From NCBI GenBank assembly GCA_033557675.1, contig JAWQRM010000494.1, positions 1 through 22,096 of the forward strand: 22,096 nucleotides of DNA. Direction: 5' to 3'. The notes under the pieces were generated by a model, which made no database searches, had not been told where the DNA came from, and was given only the letters and a program-made list of their open reading frames with translations. Below, one piece after another: positions 8,545-18,068 of this stretch. The first letter of the stretch is position 1; each line of letters starts with the position of its first letter. The position numbers and the translations under genes are program-made. The stretch comes from Coptodactyla brooksi. Taxonomy: Eukaryota > Arthropoda > Insecta > Coleoptera > Scarabaeidae.

Positions 8545-9812
8545 GCTCTAAAACAAAGAAAATATTCATATTTTACAAGTAGCGTAAAAAGAGAAAATCC
8601 TTAGCGCTTTATTTGTGTAATAGTCCATTCATTATATACTAATTAAGTTTTATAACGATGTAGTTGGTATTAGGATTTCAACATAAACCAGACTCTTCAA
8701 AAATTAGGGGGCAGAAAAAAATCATAGTTTGAAGCGTTCTTATCTACGAGTACCCATCATTACTCTAAAAATAAGCTACTTACTTTTAGGCTTTTTTGTT
8801 CACGTTGTCGCGTTCTTAAGTATTTTGATACGACTCAATACAGCACGTGAGCTATTATAAGTGTTCCACTTAAGATAAAAGTTGTTTCAACGTTCACCAC
8901 GAACTTGGGGCATACTTGGTGGGGCACAAACTTCTGAAGCACTTTACTAGGTATCCTGTTTATTTTATAATGTACCACAGTTATCCGTAAATATCCGATT
9001 TGATACATTTTTGAATAAAATAAGAGAATCCTGTCGATAAATCTCGTTAAGCATTAAGCTTACAATTTTACACTTGAAGGTCCATGTTATTTACCATCTC
9101 TTAAGGACGAACCAAGTTGGGCTTAAGTTCACTTATCTCGAAGAGTGGTTCTTAAGTGAAAGTATCGATCACTGGTCGTCCCACACTTATTGAATAATTC
9201 AGTGGACCGGTCACGAGAGTGGTAGTAAAATTTTTATGCGTCAAGTCGCTGGGTGAACAATAATGCACTTCATAGGTAAACATCGGCCCGTTTTACATAA
9301 AAATGCGCTTTCTACGCACGCGATCCACCCGACTCGCCCGCAATTACCTCTTCACTTACTTAAACGGGAACACCGTGAGCTTCGGCCCGATAAAATCGTG
9401 TCCTTTTCGTATCAAATGCAAATCGTCCTACGTAACTACGTAAATACTGATCTATTCATGTTGATGTAGTTTTAAGTGATAGTTACGGAAGGACCTTAAA
9501 TCCTTAACCGACAGAACGTCCAGTCGTCAAAAACGAAACATAGGATTTTGATTACAGGGGTTTTGAGATCTTGGTGGCGATATTGGATGAAATAAAAATG
9601 TAAAGGCGACAGCTATAAAGCGGTTTGATGGTGGCATAAATATGTCACCTGCGGGAATAAAGCAGTGTGTATATTTGCCATTAAAAACACGTTTAAGATT
9701 CCAAGACTATGGTTTACGAGTGTGGTTATTATCTAATAAAATGCCCTGTTAGTTCTGCACTGCGGTGTAGAAATGCAACTAACTAGCAAAAATTACATAC
9801 TTTGTTTGAATC
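8545..9812. other. Unassigned; includes a GC-richer patch with a 68-codon ORF
   Basis: Mostly AT-rich without recognisable domains. Between about 9180 and 9440 the sequence becomes richer in CpG and contains a 68-codon plus-strand frame (9263-9469) starting MHFIGKHRPVLHKNAL. I cannot relate this protein to any family, and the composition may simply mark an older insertion. No RNA gene seen. Confidence 0.3.
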
Positions 9813-10140
9813 ACATTTGAGCCACGGCCCCAATGCGTGATCTCCTTCAAAATTGTTTCAAACCAAAGCATGAATTCTTAGAGAACAAGCCTGACGATTA
9901 TTTCGTTTGAAAATCGACTGAGATTTGAAACACCGAAAGGCACAAAGAAAATTATGTCGCTGTTTATCGTAAATTCTTAAGAGGCAGTAGAAGCGTTTTT
10001 TAGTGAGCTTAAAAATAGCAATGTGTGAAAAGGCATTAAACTTCAATGAAAACCTAACAGCCCAGGTCAAAAATACTGTTTTTGCCATGCAATTCGATGA
10101 AAGCATAGATGTAACTAACTATGCTTAACTTATTGTGTAC
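9813..10140 (+). pseudogene. hAT transposase remnant with BED-finger region (ZBED5-like group)
   Basis: In plus frames I see TFEPRPQCVISFKIVSNQSM at 9813-9873, which resembles the CxxC half of a BED zinc finger (its second Cys is a Phe here), followed by ENKPDDYFV. After stops and frameshifts, LTAQVKNTVFAMQFDESIDV, then TNYA, a stop and LIVYV appear at about 10051-10137. QFDES is the first catalytic Asp of hAT transposases (codon 10096-10098), in the form typical of the ZBED5/FAM200-like group. The middle is heavily decayed and the rest of the catalytic domain is missing. A minus-strand frame at 9858-10106 is only antisense to this. An old domesticated copy is very unlikely given the stops. 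Confidence 0.65.
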
Positions 10141-10510
10141 GTATGTATTTCAAACTAAAAATAAAGAGTTCCATTGACAGATGAGCTGTGAATCACAACA
10201 CTAGCCTACTTATCAGAGTAAAACAACAAATCGATTTTCAGTAAACGATAAAGGCATTCATCACAAAATCTCAAATGATAATTAATAAGCGTTTGGGATA
10301 AAAATCTGCTGTCCTTTATATTAATAGTGTAACTTTGTGGAACATACACAGAAGACAATTAAATAATGAGAATTTTAATTTAAATCATAGACCACGTAGT
10401 GTATATATTGTTAGAAAGATGCAAGTCACCTCTTTCAAACACACTCAAGTTCATTCTAATCGGATGACAGATTACAAAGTTACAGGCATTTGAATGACGG
10501 TAAAAATTGT
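10141..10510. other. No recognised feature; possible mariner 5' flank
   Basis: AT-rich sequence between the hAT remnant and mariner copy A. The last 120 bp may be the mariner 5' untranslated region, but I could not identify an inverted terminal repeat in it. Confidence 0.3.
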
Positions 10511-11022
10511 GTTGATGTAGAAACATAATCAGCAAATATTAAATTTTGTTTTAAACTGAGAAAAAACGCGCTGAGACTTACAACTTAAGGCAAAAAGTGT
10601 ATGGTGATGATTGTATCTCTAAAGCTAGAGTTTATGAATGGAAAAATTAGTGAAATCATTGCTGTCGATGGAAATTTGACTGTGAGAATATTGGCTGAAG
10701 AATTAAAAACAAATAGAGAAAGCGCCCGTCAAATTTTGACTCAAGATTTGGGAAGAGTAAAAGTTTGTACACATTTTGTTCCACATGCGACCAAAAAATT
10801 GCTCGAGTAGAGAATTGTAAAGACCTTATTAAAATTGCTGAAAATGATCCAGATTTTCTTGAGTCGCTCATAACTGATTGTGGAACATGGTGTTTTAAAT
10901 ATGATCTAGAAACTAAGCGCCAATCTGCAGAATGGAAGTCTAAAGGCGAGCCAAAACCAAAAAAATTGCGTTTTCAGAAGTCAAGAATCAAGGCAATGAC
11001 GATTACTTTTTATGATTCACAA
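10511..11022 (+). pseudogene. Mariner transposase, copy A
   Basis: Reading plus frames in order: DVET-stop-SANIKFCFKLRK (HTH 1), AETYNLRQKVYGDD, CISKARVYEW, then a short deletion. NLTVRILAEELKTNRESARQ, then ILTQDLGRVKVC (HTH 2) follows. After a frameshift near 10765 come PDFLESLITDCGTWCFKYDL and ETKRQSAEWKSKGEPKPKK, ending at TITFYDSQ. This is a mariner-family (HTH_48-type) transposase. The first catalytic Asp of the usual GDETW is lost (DCGTW). The sequence switches abruptly to repeat module U at 11023, in the middle of the catalytic domain. It is the only copy in the array with its N-terminal DNA-binding half. Confidence 0.85.
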
Positions 11023-11660
11023 GGCAATCGATTTCTATTCCATGACATAATTATAATAGTTTTCTATTTTAATAAGTTTAATTATATGCGTGTATTAGTA
11101 CTCTAGTAGTATTCTTAACTTTAGTACAACTGGTGGATTGTTAAATGAATAAGTGTGTGTTAGTTAGCACATAAACGCATCGGTTGCTACAAAAAGAAAG
11201 TGTCCATTCTCTACCAGCGAGATTCTTCTAAGTGAGATATTTAGCCAACTGCATATTTACAAGTTTCATTAGCAGCTGCCAATGACATAAGGATCACATG
11301 CTTTACAAGCGCCACACTTAGTATTTGTTATTAATATTATCTATATATTTGTTGCATTAGTTCAATGTTATCTATTTCAGAGTTTAGAGTAGCCATATAC
11401 AAGTAACAAACCTAAAACAATTAATTTTATAAACTCTGAATTTGTGTACCGGTTTTGTTTTTAAGACTGCCTAACCTGCATTTACTGCTATTATTACTGA
11501 TATAAGACGCTTTAAAGTTAACCTTTTTAAAATTGCCTTCGTAATTTTGTCATACACTAGTTTTATGAATTATTATTTTTAATTTCAGCTATTTCCCTGC
11601 AGGTTTTGTGTTGTAGATTGTATTATTTTTTGTTAAACGTGTTTAACATTGTTAAGTAGT

Positions 11661-11701
11661 TGTCATGGTATCTAACATGGTTAGCGAAACAAGTGTCGAG
11701 C
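11661..11701 (+). ncRNA. Degenerate hammerhead-like motif in module U
   Basis: The sequence reads CTAAC-ATG-GTTAG, C, GAAAC, AAGT, GTC, GAGC. Stem II, the GAAAC box, the AC/GT stem III, the GTC triplet and GAGC are as in the Penelope end at 15-57, but the CTGATGA core upstream is replaced by TCATGGTAT. The U copy at 15551-15591 shows the same layout with AAAAC and ATC. Confidence 0.35.
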
Positions 11702-11712
11702 AGTTAATTTCT

Positions 11713-11767
11713 TGGTTAAGTGGTGACATTTGTTGAACTTTGCTAGGAAACCGAAGGTTTCAAACCC
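11713..11767 (+). promoter_or_regulatory. Possible pol III box A and box B (SINE-like)
   Basis: TGGTTAAGTGG at 11713-11723 fits box A (TRGCNNAGYGG) at 10 of 11 positions. GGTTTCAAACC at 11756-11766 is a weak box B (about 8 of 11), at a distance usual for tRNA-derived SINEs. The same pair is present in module U copy 3 near 15601-15656. Box B is poor, so this is a suggestion only. Confidence 0.3.
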
Positions 11768-11798
11768 ACAATTTGACTGCCCAATATTACTAAATCTT

Positions 11799-11800
<2 letters not shown>

Positions 11801-11834
<34 letters not shown>
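11801..11834. repeat. (AT)17 microsatellite
   Basis: Perfect AT dinucleotide run near the right end of module U copy 1. A comparable run (15704-15738) sits at the equivalent place in copy 3. Confidence 0.95.
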
Positions 11835-11836
<2 letters not shown>

Positions 11837-11846
11837 AAACTGCCGC

Positions 11847-12121
11847 AATTATAAAAGTAAAAGTTTCTACACGTTTTCTTCCACATGGGACCAAAAAATT
11901 GCTCGTGTAGAGCATTGTGAAGACATTATTAAAACTGCTAAAAATTATCCAGATTTTCTTGATTTGATCACAACTGGTGGAGAAACATGGTGTTTTAAAT
12001 ATGATCCAGAAACTAAGCGCCAATCTGCAGAATGGAAGTATAAAGACGAACCAAAACCAAAAAATTGCGTTTTCAGAAGTCAAGAATCAAAACAATGATG
12101 GTTGCTTTTTATGATTCGCAG
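11847..12121 (+). pseudogene. Mariner transposase, copy B (fragment)
   Basis: Starts with KVSTRFLPHGTKKLL in one frame and continues as FLDLITTGGETWCFKYDPET, then KRQSAEWKYKDEPKPKN in another. It is about 270 bp and corresponds to the middle of copy A. The catalytic Asp in GDETW has become Gly (GGETW). The A-run after CCAAAACC is one base shorter than in A and C and shifts the frame. Its right edge (GATTCGCAG then GGCAATCG) is at exactly the same transposase position as in copy A, so A and B descend from one rearranged ancestor. A 97-codon minus-strand frame over this piece is a shadow. Confidence 0.82.
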
Positions 12122-12164
12122 GGCAATCGATTTCTATTCACATGACACAATTATAATAGTTTTC
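12122..12164 (+). repeat. 43-bp direct repeat, left copy (start of module U)
   Basis: These 43 bases (GGCAATCGATTTCTATTCAC onward) are identical to 12561-12603. The two copies flank module V copy 1, as if V had been inserted into, or recombined within, the start of U. Confidence 0.85.
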
Positions 12165-12560
12165 GTTAGTATTCGTTATGCTAGAAGCACAACGAATAAA
12201 ACACAATGAATCTACAGATTCAGATAATCTGTAGATTTAATTTAATAGAAAAGTTCTAAAAAAGTATCTCGAATAGTTTTAAAGAAAGAAAGAAGAATTT
12301 TTTCGTTTAACGTAGGAACGTGACTTTTGTCTCTTGCCTCAAATTTAGTGAAACTATTTAAACTTTATGAGTGAATTTATGATTTTTTATGAGTTGATTA
12401 TCAGTGATTTCATGTAACTCTATAATGTTTTATTCGTTTGATGTATGTCTGTTAGCATTTATTGAACTTTCTAAAAATATATAACTTGTAGTATGTTAAT
12501 ATAACACATATTTGAATTTTCTGCTAGTTTTTATTCATCAATAAAATAACAATCATAGTT
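12165..12560 (+). repeat. Repeat module V, copy 1
   Basis: About 396 bp, repeated at about 14526-14934 with small indels. No ORF. Near its left end is ACGAATAAAACACAATG (12192-12208), and an imperfect inverted counterpart AATGTTTTATTCGT lies near 12424-12438, so an inner segment of about 250 bp has weak inverted ends. A near-perfect hairpin lies at 12209-12237. In both places V is followed directly by module U. Confidence 0.75.
12209..12237. repeat. 12-bp perfect hairpin in module V copy 1
   Basis: AATCTACAGATT and AATCTGTAGATT are perfect inverted arms with a 5-nt loop (CAGAT). The V copy at 14526 has a shorter, imperfect version here, so the extended palindrome is specific to this copy. 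Confidence 0.85.
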
Positions 12561-13092
12561 GGCAATCGATTTCTATTCACATGACACAATTATAATAGTT
12601 TTCTATTTTAATACGTTTAACTATATGCGCGTATTGGTACACTAGTAGTATTGCTAAGTTTATTACAACGGGTACATTGTTAAATGAATAAGTGTGTATT
12701 AGTTAGCACACAAACGCATCTATTACTACAAAAAAAAGTATCCTTTTTCTATCAGCGAGATCCTTCTAAGTGAGATATTTAGCAAAGTGCATATTTACAA
12801 GTTTCATTAGTAGCTGCCAATGACATAAGGATCACATGCTTTACAAACACCACACTTAGTATTTGTTGTTAATATTATCTATATATTTGTTGCATTAGTT
12901 CAATGTTATCTATTTCAGGGTTTAGAGTAGCCATATATAAGTAACAAACTTAAAACAATTAATTCTATAAACTCTGGATTTATGTACCTGTTTTGTTTTT
13001 AAAACTACCTGACCTGCATTTACTGCTATTATTATTGGTATAAGATGCTTTAAAGTTAACCTTTTTAAAATTCCTTTCGCAATTTTTTCACG
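12561..13092 (+). repeat. Repeat module U, copy 2 (right end missing)
   Basis: Matches copy 1 from GGCAATCGATTTCTATTC as far as the AATTTTGTCA region and then switches to mariner copy C at about 13092 (GTTATAAAACTAAAAG). The hammerhead-like, box A/B and (AT)n part of U is therefore absent here. Confidence 0.75.
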
Positions 13093-13620
13093 TTATAAAA
13101 CTAAAAGCTTGTACACGTTTTGTTCTACATGGGACCAAAGAATTGCTCGTGTAGAGCATTGTAAAGGCCTTATTGAAACTGCTGAATATGATCCAGATTT
13201 TCTTGATTCGATCATAACTGGTGGTGAAACAAGGTGTTTTAAATATGATCCAGAAACTAAGCGCCAATCTGCAGGATGGAAGTCTAAAGGCGAGCCAAAA
13301 CCAAAAAAATTGCGTTCTCAGAAATCAAGAATCAAGACAATGATAATTACTTTTCATGATTCACAAGGGATTGTCCACAAGCAATTTGTTCTGCAATGTA
13401 AAACTGTTAATGGAGAATATGATTTAGCAGTTTTACATAGTTTGTGGTCAAGAATTGTACGTGTTAGGCCTGAATATCCAGCAGGAAAACAGCTGTTTTC
13501 ATTGCATGATAATGCACCACCACATAAGACGTTAAAAGCTTTTTGACCACCTGATAGTCACCATGTGACTATTTTCTTTTCCTTAAACTGAAAGATGCTG
13601 CTAGAAAGTGAATTTAATTA
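13093..13620 (+). pseudogene. Mariner transposase, copy C (longest catalytic part)
   Basis: Starts at the same transposase position as copy B and reads FCSTWDQRIARVEHCKGLIE, PDFLDSIITGGETRCFKYDP, GIVHKQFVLQCKTVNGEYDL and LHDNAPPH, where the frame ends at 13546. The first catalytic Asp is lost (GGETR instead of GDETW). The second (HDNAPPH, codon 13508-13510) is kept. SPCDYFLFLKLK with a third Asp (codon 13567-13569) follows in another frame. Only about 19 codons separate the last two aspartates where mariners have about 34, so roughly 45 bp were lost along with the frame. Unlike A and B, this copy is not interrupted by module U. Confidence 0.87.
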
Positions 13621-14525
13621 TTTAGAACCTCTTTAACTAAAATTAAAAGTAACTTTTAAACAAAATTCAATGTGTTTTTTGTATATCTAAAAATTTCCGT
13701 TATTTAATTCTCATAGTGTATATAGTATTAAGTCATGTTGTTCGCAACCCAAAATTAGACTACTAATTTTGATGGAATAATAAATAATACGCCGAAAATA
13801 GTAGTCAGTTAGGAACTATATACGTCCGATATATCACTACATGGTAATACATAGTACCTGTGTTAGCAAAATTCAAGAGATAACTACTCTGGGTAGAAGG
13901 AAAATTTAAATACACGAAATATCTCAAATTCAATTGAATTTCAAAATAGGGAAGGGACTGCTGAATGAAACGAATGAACGTGCGGAATTCGAATATCTAT
14001 TAATATGCTAATAGGGTGCTAATTTGAAATAACAAACTTAATATTGACTTCCGGTATAATCGAAAGTTGCTGTTCTATGAAAATATTTTAGTATAAATGG
14101 TCATCACGAAAAACCTGTAGATATGTATTTTCAGACTAGCTTGCCTTCTTCGTGTATTGCTAATTAAAACTCCTTGTGGGGGAAATGTATTTATGGACAG
14201 AAAAAAGAAGATCAAGCGATTGAAAATACTTTAAACTTAGTAATTGCATCGCTAGCTTCTTTGTTCTCTTTTCATATAGTTTATTTGCAGTAATGTCGAA
14301 ATGAAATGGCACCACTTGAATACTGGGGATAAAAGATTATCTACAGAAAACTGTAGATAAACACGGCGTATTCGGTAAATATTGCGGTACCACTATTTTT
14401 GTGTCAATGTATTATTTATTTTAGATTTCAACCGATATTGTATTTTGTAATACGATGTATGTAATACCTTAATTTGTACAAATATTAGATAACACAATAT
14501 GTAGACATTTTTGGAAATGTACGTC
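13621..14525. other. No recognised feature, apart from one hairpin
   Basis: AT-rich sequence between mariner copy C and module V copy 2, without an ORF of note. TTATCTACAG (14337-14346) and CTGTAGATAA (14351-14360) form a 10-bp perfect hairpin with a 4-nt loop. Confidence 0.45.
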
Positions 14526-14934
14526 AGCTATAAGCATAACGAATAAAACACAATGAATCTATAGACTGTAGATTTAATTTAATAGAAAAGTTTTAAAAAA
14601 AGTATCTCGAATAGTTTTAAAGAAAGAACGAAAGATTTTTTCGTTTAACGTACGAAATTTGAAAAATTAGAGTTTAAAAAAGTTAAGTGGACCAGAGACT
14701 TTTGTCTCTTGTCTCAAATTTAGTGAAACTATTTAAACTTTATGAGTGAATTTATGATTTTTGATCAGCTGATTATCAGTGATTTCATGTAACCATATAA
14801 TGTTTTATTCGTTTGATGTGTTTCTTTTAGCATTTATTGAACTTTCTAAAAATATTAATTTGTAGTATGTTAATCTAACACATACTTGAATTTTCTGCTA
14901 GTTTTTATTCATCAATAAAATAACAATCATGGTT
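14526..14934 (+). repeat. Repeat module V, copy 2
   Basis: Matches 12179-12560 from GCTATAAGCATAACGAATAA onward, with an extra stretch of about 40 bp near 14655-14700 that copy 1 lacks. No module U prefix or mariner piece precedes it. It leads directly into module U copy 3. Confidence 0.75.
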
Positions 14935-15651
14935 GGCAATCGATTTCTATTCATATGACAGAACTATAATAGTTTTCTATTTTAATACGTTTAATTGTAT
15001 GCGTGTATTAGTACTCTAGTAGTGTTCTTAAGTTTAGTACAACGGGTGGATTGTTAAATGAATAAGTGTTAGTTACCACATAAACGCATCGGTTGCTACA
15101 AGAAGAAAGCGTCCTTTCTCTACCAGCGAGATTCTTCTAAGTGAGATATTTAGCCAAGTGCATATTTACAAGTTTCGTTAGTAGCTACCAATGACATAAG
15201 GATCACATGCTTTACAAACACCACACTTAGTATTTGTTATTAATATTATCTATATATTTGTTGCACTAGTTCAATGTTATCCATTTCAGGATTTAGAGTA
15301 GCCATATATAAGTAACAAACCTAAAACAGTTAAGATGTTTTGTTTTTAAGACTACCTAACCTGCATTTGCTGCTATTATTATTGTTGGTATAAGATGCTT
15401 TAAAGTTAACCTTTTTAAAATTCTTTTCGTAATTTTGTCATACACTAGCTTTATCAATTATTATTTTTAATTTCGGCTACTTTCCTGCAGTTTTTGTATT
15501 GTGGATTGCATTATTTTTTGTTAAACCTGTTTAACATTGTTAAGTAATTGTCATGGTATCTAGCATGGTTAGCAAAACAAGCATCGAGCAATTAATTTCT
15601 TGGTTAAGTGGTGACATTTGCTTAACTTTGCTAGGAAACCGAAGATTTCAA

Positions 15652-15701
15652 ATCCACAATTGTGCTACCTAATATTGCTAAATCTTAGGTAATACAATTG
15701 T

Positions 15702-15705
<4 letters not shown>
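15652..15705. repeat. 21-bp inverted duplication beside the (AT)n run
   Basis: ATCCACAATTGTGCTACCTAA (15652-15672, 21 nt) returns inverted at 15685-15705 with 19 matches and a 12-nt loop. Module U copy 1 does not have the right arm, so it arose in this copy, next to the (AT)n run. Confidence 0.8.

Positions 15706-15738
<33 letters not shown>
15704..15738. repeat. (AT)n microsatellite, about 35 bp
   Basis: Dinucleotide run at the same relative place in module U as the one at 11801-11834. Confidence 0.95.
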
Positions 15739-15739
<1 letters not shown>

Positions 15740-15989
15740 TATTGAGATTGCCGCAATTATATGTTAGAAGTCATGATTAAAACCTAGGCTTACAAACCTA
15801 CACACGATTCTAGCGAAGTATTTAAGTGGAGGGGGGATTTTAGACCAGCAAGTGATTCTGAGGCCTATCGTATGCAAGGCCAGTATTCTCACCATTCGGG
15901 CACCAAGCCCTTCTAGACTCCCTTTTCTAGACACATTAATAATCAAAAATAATCTCGAGTTCAGTACTACGTTAATTAGACGCTAGACG

Positions 15990-16170
15990 TTCGGTTAAAC
16001 TTAAAATAGATGTATTACAAAGCTTAAATATATTGGAAGATTTAACAGGTTTGGTCTTTAACAGGTTCGATAAAAATAGTGGTAAAAGTACGCTAATAAA
16101 GTTTAGTTTTAAAGTAGTTTGTACGAATAATAATACCACTAAAAAATGATTACAGATTCTAAGATTAAAC
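15990..16170 (+). pseudogene. Weak Penelope linker remnant
   Basis: A plus frame contains FSFKVVCTNNNTTKK, a stop, then LQILRLN. This resembles FDFKVAFTNNSTKSRLGNPK, the segment between RT and GIY-YIG in the copy at 7066-7140, and upstream ITGLVFNRFDK may correspond to TTKGLANMLE. The GIY-YIG domain does not follow; a mariner relic begins at 16181. The similarity is short and the assignment tentative. A minus-strand 66-codon frame here is treated as a shadow. Confidence 0.35.
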
Positions 16171-16180
16171 ATATCTACTA

Positions 16181-16665
16181 TTAGGTTGTTCAGAGAGTAA
16201 TTTCGTTTTTTCTTGTGAAAATGAAAGGCACTTTTCTCAGAGAGTATAAATATTTTTTGTAATTACATGTTTACCATTTTGGTCCAACACCTTTTGCCAT
16301 CAAGTTTGCAAAATCCCAAAGATTTTGCAAACTTGCGAAAAAAATTGCAAACTTTCAAAAATTGCAAAACCAGTTTTGACACTGGCATTCTGTCAATACA
16401 TCGTCCGTACACATCGACTGATTCTATTCTTGAACGACTCTTTACCTTTTTTGTAATAAGAAAGCAAAATGTGCAAAAAGCACATTGTATAAAAAGCAAA
16501 AAGAAAACAATTAGACAGAATCGAGCAAAATATTTTCATACATAAAATTTGCAATGTCAGCTGTCAGAATATATAATGCATATACGGTTTAGAATGAAAT
16601 TGGTTAGTTAAAATACAATTATCGTCTCTACTGCGAAGAAAACGAAATTATTTTCCGAACAACAC
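16181..16665 (-). mobile_element. Mariner deletion derivative with inverted terminal repeats
   Basis: The ends are inverted repeats of about 31 bp: TTAGGTTGTTCAGAGAGTAA onward at 16181-16211, and the inverse of CGAAATTATTTTCCGAACAA at 16643-16662 within 16635-16665. Read on the minus strand, transposase pieces survive: HILLSYYKKGKESFKNRI, then DDVLTECQCQNWFCNF (the N-terminal helix-turn-helix region). Near the other end WQKVLDQNGKHVIT, then EKTKLLSEQPN (the C-terminus) is visible. The whole catalytic centre is deleted. At the deletion sits a 15-bp perfect hairpin (16301-16335). It is a different mariner lineage from copies A-C. No clear TA target duplication is seen. Confidence 0.75.
16301..16335. 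repeat. 15-bp perfect hairpin at the deletion point of the mariner derivative
   Basis: CAAGTTTGCAAAATC and GATTTTGCAAACTTG are perfectly inverted with a 5-nt loop (CCAAA). A further TTGCAAACTT follows at about 16349-16358, so the same ten bases occur three times around the deletion. Confidence 0.9.
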
Positions 16666-17502
16666 ATTTCGGGGTTTGTAGAATTAACTGTTTAAAACAG
16701 TTACCGTAAACAGTAAGAAAAATGATAATATTGAACTCATAAAATAGATATACTTAAACACAAAAATAAAACATTGCATATTTAATACTGGCATCGATAC
16801 TCTTTTGAACCTTACGACAGATTGGTCAATCCTTAAAGTGTCATTAATCAAAGAATTAAAATATAATTAATTAGGGTAGTGGGTATGCAAGTTGACATAG
16901 CTCACTTAATCTGTTATTCTCCTCACGATGACCTATTATTGCATTGGCAAATATATTTGCCACCGTCGGTTTCGCTTTGGTTTCGCTTTGTTGCTTTGAT
17001 TCAGTTAACAAGTTGTTAGTAATCTGGGAGGGGATGTTTGTCGCATTCTCGTTATTCACCGAAGCTAACACCCTGCGAATATCACTTATTCCGGTCGCTG
17101 CACATTACTTTCAAGATGCCAAGAAATCATAGAAAACAATGGTGAATATATCATTGATTAAAGTAAATTTTGTGTACTAACTATATATTTCACAATATTT
17201 TAATGTTATTCTCCATTTCTTACTATTTCAATGAAGAAAAAATTAGCACTTGTAAGAAAAATTTCACGTTTCGATTGCCATGTAACAAGCTGCGGCAGAA
17301 ACTACGGAAGCTTCGATTTCTAACGGAACAGATTTAATACAGTTTCTGAGGAAACATGACAATTGAACGTAAAACATTGCGAACAATGAACTGTAGCTTA
17401 AACCCGGAAGCTATTTTCTTTGTTTGCCGTAACGTCCATGAAACCATGAAAGCAAGTGATTACGCTCAGTTCATAATTTTTCCGCGTTAATACATATACG
17501 CT
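16666..17502. other. Unassigned; a 66-codon minus ORF and a short palindrome
   Basis: AACTGTTT-A-AAACAGTT at 16686-16702 is a near-perfect palindrome. A minus-strand frame at 17071-16871 (MLASVNNENATNIPSQITNN, then a polar stretch) has slightly higher GC than its surroundings but matches no family I know. The antisense plus frame at 16944-17132 is probably chance. No RNA gene or promoter seen. Confidence 0.3.
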
Positions 17503-18035
17503 CATAGGCGTAGTTAAGGGGGAGCAAGGGTGGGCACTGCCCATCCTACAAAAACCAATGCCTACTCTAGAAAAATCCCCAGCATTAAAGAAAATGAAAA
17601 AAATATATTGTTTTAATTCTTTTTATCTTGATAAAAAAAAATTCAATACCAGTCCTCGTAAAATCATTTTTTTCATCCCCGAAAGTCCCTGTTTACCAAA
17701 TCTCATCGAACTTGTCCTAGCCCTTTCCGAAAACGTTAATATGAAGAACTTACATATATATTAATTACACATAATTAATTCACATGCGTGAAAGCAGAAA
17801 AGTGCGGTTACAATCGAACGATATCATCTCCGCTGATATCGTGACTAAAGAGGAGTTGCACTGCTTGAATTCGGGCCATATGGTATCAATTTTACTTAAA
17901 CGTATTTAATTATAACTTCATTATATTTTAACGCAGGGCTGTCAGATTTTCATATGATAATCACCAAAGATTGTACTACAAAACGCGCATTTGTTTTTTC
18001 TGTTTTTAATTCCGGTTACTCCATAAAAACAGTAT

Positions 18036-18068
18036 ATTTGAAGCAAATTTCCTAAATTTGCTTCAAAT
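18036..18068. repeat. 15-bp perfect hairpin with a 3-nt loop
   Basis: ATTTGAAGCAAATTT and AAATTTGCTTCAAAT are perfect inverted arms around CCT, inside the hAT element. No T-run or gene end next to it suggests a terminator. Confidence 0.9.

Larger units (their letters stand above)
11023..11846 (+). repeat. Repeat module U, copy 1
   Basis: Begins GGCAATCGATTTCTATTC at the break in mariner copy A and is repeated at 12561-13092 (truncated) and 14935-15760, with similarity high enough to see by eye over hundreds of bases. It has no ORF. Near its right end it holds a degenerate hammerhead-like motif (11661-11701), pol III box-like sequences (11713-11767) and an (AT)17 run (11801-11834), then TTGAAACTGCCGCAATTAT. 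It is probably a non-autonomous element or a duplicated block. Confidence 0.75.
14935..15760 (+). repeat. Repeat module U, copy 3
   Basis: Full-length relative of 11023-11846, from GGCAATCGATTTCTATTC to GATTGCCGCAATTAT, with a small deletion near 15330. It contains the hammerhead-like remnant (15551-15591), the box A/B-like pair and an (AT)n run. Unlike copy 1 it is not followed by a mariner fragment but by GTTAGAAGTCATGATTAAAA, so the right-hand boundary of U can be placed near 15758. Confidence 0.75.

Noticed and set aside
11790..12083. 97-codon minus-strand frame ending in IYIYIYIYI
   Set aside because: It is antisense to mariner copy B and reads through the (AT)17 run; no independent support.
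18036..18068. Hairpin as a transcription terminator
   Set aside because: Eukaryotic context, no gene ending next to it and no T-run after the stem; it fits better with the fold-back duplications seen elsewhere.
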